Assembly (NCBI RefSeq): GCF_018130245.1
Contig: NZ_JAFCKP010000018.1
Span: 43,652 to 107,651, forward strand
Direction of reading: 5' to 3'
Length of the DNA stretch: 64,000 nucleotides
Source: Bradyrhizobium sp. SZCCT0231
Lineage (GTDB): Bacteria > Pseudomonadota > Alphaproteobacteria > Rhizobiales > Xanthobacteraceae
Part shown: piece by piece, positions 61,540-64,000 of the stretch
Position numbering within the stretch: position 1 is the first letter of the stretch
Layout: each line of letters starts with the position of its first letter
Program-made: the position numbers and the translations under genes
The notes under the pieces: generated by a model
What the model saw: only the letters and a program-made list of their open reading frames with translations
What the model was told of the DNA's origin: nothing
The model's database searches: none

Positions 61540-62073
61540 ATGTTATCCGCAGCAACTATGACGGCACAACGGCAGGAAGATAGCCCTTTGCGCCCCGGAA
61601 TTGCCTTGATCGCCCGCCGCGTCTGCCTGCTGGCGGGCATTTGGATCATATGCTCGGGGTTGCCGGCAGGGGCCGCCACCACCGAGCGGATCGTCGTCAA
61701 CCGCTTCACCGGCGTTGCCATCGAGGGATTCGACCCCGTCGCTTATTTCGTTGCTGGCACCGCCATGCAGGGGACCGCGGAGTTCGAGGCGAATCTCTGG
61801 GGCGCGGTCTGGCGCTTCCGCAACGAGGGCAACCGGGCTTCCTTCCTGGCCCATCCCGAGATCTATGGTCCGCAGTTCGGCGGCTATGACCCCGCCGATA
61901 TCGCTCGCGGCGTCACCATCGCCGGCAATCCCCATTTCTTCGCGATCGTGGCGCAGCGGCTGTATTTGTTCAGCCGGGAAGCCAATCGCGACGCCTTCGT
62001 CGTCGATCCCGGGCGCTTCCTCTATGAGGTCGGCAAGCGCTGGCCGGCGCTGCAGCAGCAGCTCAGTCAGTAG
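61540..62073 (+). CDS. Exported YHS-domain protein
   Basis: A 177-residue protein with a hydrophobic signal or anchor (CLLAGIWIICSGLPAGAA) and a YHS-like domain (AIEGFDPVAYFVAGTAMQGTAEFEANLWGAVWRFRNEGNRASFLAHPEIYGPQFGGYDP). YHS domains are linked to metal binding, but here the usual Cys pair is absent. The start is uncertain: the ATG at 61558 is as likely as 61540, and neither has a clear ribosome site. It overlaps the end of the convergent cysQ-like gene by seven bases. Confidence 0.78.
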   Translation: MLSAATMTAQRQEDSPLRPGIALIARRVCLLAGIWIICSGLPAGAATTERIVVNRFTGVAIEGFDPVAYFVAGTAMQGTAEFEANLWGAVWRFRNEGNRASFLAHPEIYGPQFGGYDPADIARGVTIAGNPHFFAIVAQRLYLFSREANRDAFVVDPGRFLYEVGKRWPALQQQLSQ

Positions 62074-62894
62074 CAACCTACCGCCTGCGGGTCGCCCCAG
62101 GCGATGAATTCCGGGATGATGAAGCCCGTGGCGCTGCGCTGGCCGAAGCTGAGCTCGCCGCCCCTGCCGTCGGTCACCCTGCCGCCAGCCGCAGTCACGA
62201 CCGCGCAGCCGGCCCCGACGTCCCATTCCGAGGTCGGCCCGAAGCGGGGATAGATGTCGGCGCTGCCTTCCGCGATCCGGCCGAATTTCACGGCCGAGCC
62301 ACACGTCATCCTTACGGCATTGGGCCTGTTGTCGATGAACGCCTCGCTTTTGGCATCGCCATGCGAGCGGCTCACCGCCGCGATCCAGGGCTCCCCTCGC
62401 GTCGGCAGCTTGCGGGTGTGGATCGGCTCCGCCGCGCCGATGCTGGCGCCGTCGAGCCTCACCCGCTCGGCGCCGCGGCCGACGATACCGCGCCAGAGCA
62501 GTCCGAGCGCGGGCGCGCTGACGATGCCGAGCAGCGGCACGCCTTCCGTCACCAGCGCGAGGTTGACGGTGAACTCGTCGCGCCCGGCGACGAACTCCTT
62601 GGTACCGTCGAGCGGGTCGATCAGGAAGAAGCTGCCCTGAAACGGCGGGGCGGCGAGCTGGGTCCGCTCTTCCGACAGCGTCGGAACGTCGCCCGCGAGC
62701 TGCGCGAGGCCGTCGGCGATGATGCGGTCGGCGGCAAGGTCGGCCTCGGTCACCGGCGAGCCGTCCTGCTTGCCGTCGATCCGCATGGCGGCGCGGTTGA
62801 AGGCAAGGATCGCTTCACCCGCCTTCACCACCAGCGCGGTGAGCGGCTCCATCAATCCGGATGCGGCCTGGGCGTCGATGATCCTCACCTGCAT
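62067..62894 (-). CDS. cysQ: 3'(2'),5'-bisphosphate nucleotidase (CysQ)
   Basis: A 275-residue inositol-monophosphatase-superfamily enzyme. Metal ligands are in SEERTQ and DPLDGTKEFVAGRDEF, and the C-terminal TSEWDVGAGCAVVTAAGG carries the last Asp. It removes the 3' phosphate from PAP, a by-product of sulfate assimilation, in the cytoplasm. The match to CysQ over plain inositol monophosphatase rests on DGTKEF and general length. Upstream 62895-63079 separates it from the divergent chpT. Confidence 0.9.
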   Translation of the reverse strand: MQVRIIDAQAASGLMEPLTALVVKAGEAILAFNRAAMRIDGKQDGSPVTEADLAADRIIADGLAQLAGDVPTLSEERTQLAAPPFQGSFFLIDPLDGTKEFVAGRDEFTVNLALVTEGVPLLGIVSAPALGLLWRGIVGRGAERVRLDGASIGAAEPIHTRKLPTRGEPWIAAVSRSHGDAKSEAFIDNRPNAVRMTCGSAVKFGRIAEGSADIYPRFGPTSEWDVGAGCAVVTAAGGRVTDGRGGELSFGQRSATGFIIPEFIAWGDPQAVGCY

Positions 62895-63079
62895 GCCTCA
62901 TTCATCGGCAACTCTCGCCCCTCAGTTGATTCGCCCGCAGCCTTTATGGCCGCTTCGAACCTATCGCAAGCTAGCTGCCACCGGCTGGCGAATGTTAGAA
63001 CCCGCAGCATCCGTCAAGCATGCGTGATTCGCGGCGTCCAGCGCCGTGCAATTCCAGGAACCCTCCAGGACCCCATTAT

Positions 63080-63733
63080 ATGTCTGACGCCTCGTCGCCC
63101 GCGACCGCTACTGCTCCCGATATGCTCGAACTCGCAGCGCTCCTGTGCTCGCGGGTCTGCCACGATCTCATCAGCCCCGTCGGCGCCATCGTCAACGGGC
63201 TCGAAGTGCTCGACGACGATCCCAAGCCGGAGGATCGCGAGTTCGCGCTCGACCTGATTCGCAAGAGCGCCAAGACCGCCTCCGCCCGGCTCCAGTTCTG
63301 CCGCCTCGCCTTCGGCGCAGCCGGCTCCTCCGGCGCCCAGATCGATCTCGGCGATGCCCAGACCATGGCGCGCGGCCACATCGAGGACGGCAAGTGCTCG
63401 ATCACCTGGAATCTGCCGCGGCTGCTGCTGCCGAAGAATCGCGTCAAGCTGCTGCTCAACATGCTGGTCGTGGCCCAGCACACGATCCCGCGCGGCGGCA
63501 TGCTGACGGTCGATCCGATCGGCGAGGGCGAGACGATGAGCTTCCGCATCACCGCGACCGGGCACAATGCGCGCCTGCCGCAGAACATCTCCGAGCTCTT
63601 GAGCGGCGAGCGCGGACCTGCCGCGGATGCGCATGCAATCCAGCCTTATTATACGCGGCTGCTCGCGCAGTCCTGCGGGCTCACGGTGACGCTCGCGCCC
63701 GAAGGCGAAGCCATCATCGTTAGCGCTTCGTAA
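63080..63733 (+). CDS. chpT: Histidine phosphotransferase ChpT
   Basis: A 217-residue dimeric phosphotransfer protein with the H-box CSRVCHDLISPVGAIVNGLEVL and a degenerate kinase-like C-terminal domain (NMLVVAQHTIPRGGMLTV, YYTRLLAQSCGLTVTL) that lacks ATP-binding motifs. In alphaproteobacteria ChpT relays phosphate from CckA to CtrA and CpdR. The start MSDASSPATA has AGGA upstream. It lies next to cheA on the same strand, a link seen in related genomes. Confidence 0.88.
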   Translation: MSDASSPATATAPDMLELAALLCSRVCHDLISPVGAIVNGLEVLDDDPKPEDREFALDLIRKSAKTASARLQFCRLAFGAAGSSGAQIDLGDAQTMARGHIEDGKCSITWNLPRLLLPKNRVKLLLNMLVVAQHTIPRGGMLTVDPIGEGETMSFRITATGHNARLPQNISELLSGERGPAADAHAIQPYYTRLLAQSCGLTVTLAPEGEAIIVSAS

Positions 63734-63751
63734 ACATACGCGTCGCGCTTC

Positions 63752-63766
63752 TTAATCGAATCTTTA
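63752..63766. promoter_or_regulatory. CtrA-box-like sequence
   Basis: TTAA, seven bases, then TTTA resembles the CtrA consensus TTAA-N7-TTAA with one mismatch. It lies between chpT and cheA, but overlaps the likely terminator region, so support is weak. Confidence 0.25.
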
Positions 63767-63768
63767 CG

Positions 63769-63803
63769 AGGCGCTTCGGCTTGTCCGGAGCGCCTTATCT
63801 CTT
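63769..63803 (+). terminator. Probable terminator after chpT
   Basis: AGGCGCTTCGG and CCGGAGCGCCT form an eleven-base stem with one wobble and a five-base loop, followed by the T-rich TATCTCTTTG. Confidence 0.65.
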
Positions 63804-63925
63804 TGTTGGTTCCGTTCTTTTGCACATACTCAACCAATATTAAACGCTTTGCGGTGAAGCTGGCCCCATTCCGAAATGGCGCATCACGCCTCGTGCGCGC
63901 CCTTCCTGTATGAAGGCCTGTTTTC

Positions 63926-64000
63926 ATGGATGATCTGTTGCGGGAGTTTTTGACGGAGACCAGCGAGAGCCTGGACACCGTGGACAATCAGCTGGTGAAG
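63926..64000 (+). CDS. cheA: Chemotaxis histidine kinase CheA (5' end)
   Basis: The first 25 codons before the window ends read MDDLLREFLTETSESLDTVD then NQLVK, the start of a CheA N-terminal Hpt (P1) domain. In full-length CheA this domain holds the phosphorylated His, which lies beyond the window. The gene should begin a chemotaxis cluster to the right. Confidence 0.82.
   Translation, partial: MDDLLREFLTETSESLDTVDNQLVK

Overview
The window is about 64 kb of GC-rich chromosomal DNA from an alphaproteobacterium, most likely Bradyrhizobium or a close relative. The clues are PutA paired with a divergent Lrp-type PutR, ChpT beside CheA, an EipA/DUF1134 protein, a DUF3551 secreted protein, many CoA-linked catabolic genes, and several families of long palindromic intergenic repeats of a kind common in that genus. 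I see no transposase, integrase, phage gene, rRNA operon or CRISPR array. There is one tRNA, tRNA-Val(CAC). The assignment to genus is inference from content, not a database match.

Layout. 1-4.6 kb: the 3' end of a CoxL-type molybdenum hydroxylase, then a minus-strand operon of enoyl-CoA hydratase and a PimD/PimC-like pair of acyl-CoA dehydrogenases. 4.7-6.9 kb: lemA and two TPM-domain genes. 7.3-12.2 kb: a membrane protein, a secreted CXXCH protein, a 54-residue membrane protein, a glutathione S-transferase and a CoA transferase. 12.3-15.9 kb: putA and its divergent regulator. 16-18 kb: a cold-shock gene and sorAB sulfite dehydrogenase. 18.3-20.1 kb: an unusual fusion of a quinone-type membrane anchor, a 2Fe-2S ferredoxin and an adenylate cyclase. 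20.4-25.7 kb: a GT39-type membrane glycosyltransferase, a YcjF/YcjX pair and a hemolysin III protein.

25.7-34 kb: two short-chain dehydrogenases, a MarR regulator with a perfect palindromic operator, a benzoylformate-decarboxylase-like enzyme, and an operon of acyl-CoA dehydrogenase, CoA transferase and MaoC-like hydratase read away from a LysR regulator. 34.3-36.9 kb: tandem CYP153-like P450s. 37-39.5 kb: DUF898 plus an M48 protease. 39.5-42.7 kb: upp, a URC4-like gene and a URC1-like gene, which together match the uracil-degrading URC pathway. 43-52 kb: a mixed set including a threonine-synthase-like enzyme, a methyltransferase, an L,D-transpeptidase, a second ThDP enzyme, a possible PD-(D/E)XK protein, small secreted proteins and a Gre paralogue. 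53.4-58.9 kb: a five-GAF histidine kinase, an overlapping single-domain response regulator, a tandem universal stress protein and a 2H phosphoesterase. 59.2-64 kb: the tRNA, a coiled-coil membrane protein, EipA, a YHS-domain protein, CysQ, ChpT and the start of CheA.

The window is mostly ordinary chromosome with metabolic versatility: acyl-CoA, alkane or fatty-acid, aromatic, proline, sulfite and uracil catabolism. The parts most worth a second look are the redox-cyclase fusion, the URC cluster, the five-GAF kinase locus, the MarR operator, the possible nuclease with a substituted catalytic motif, and the mosaic of palindromic repeats, one of which supplies the apparent start codon of a TPM gene.
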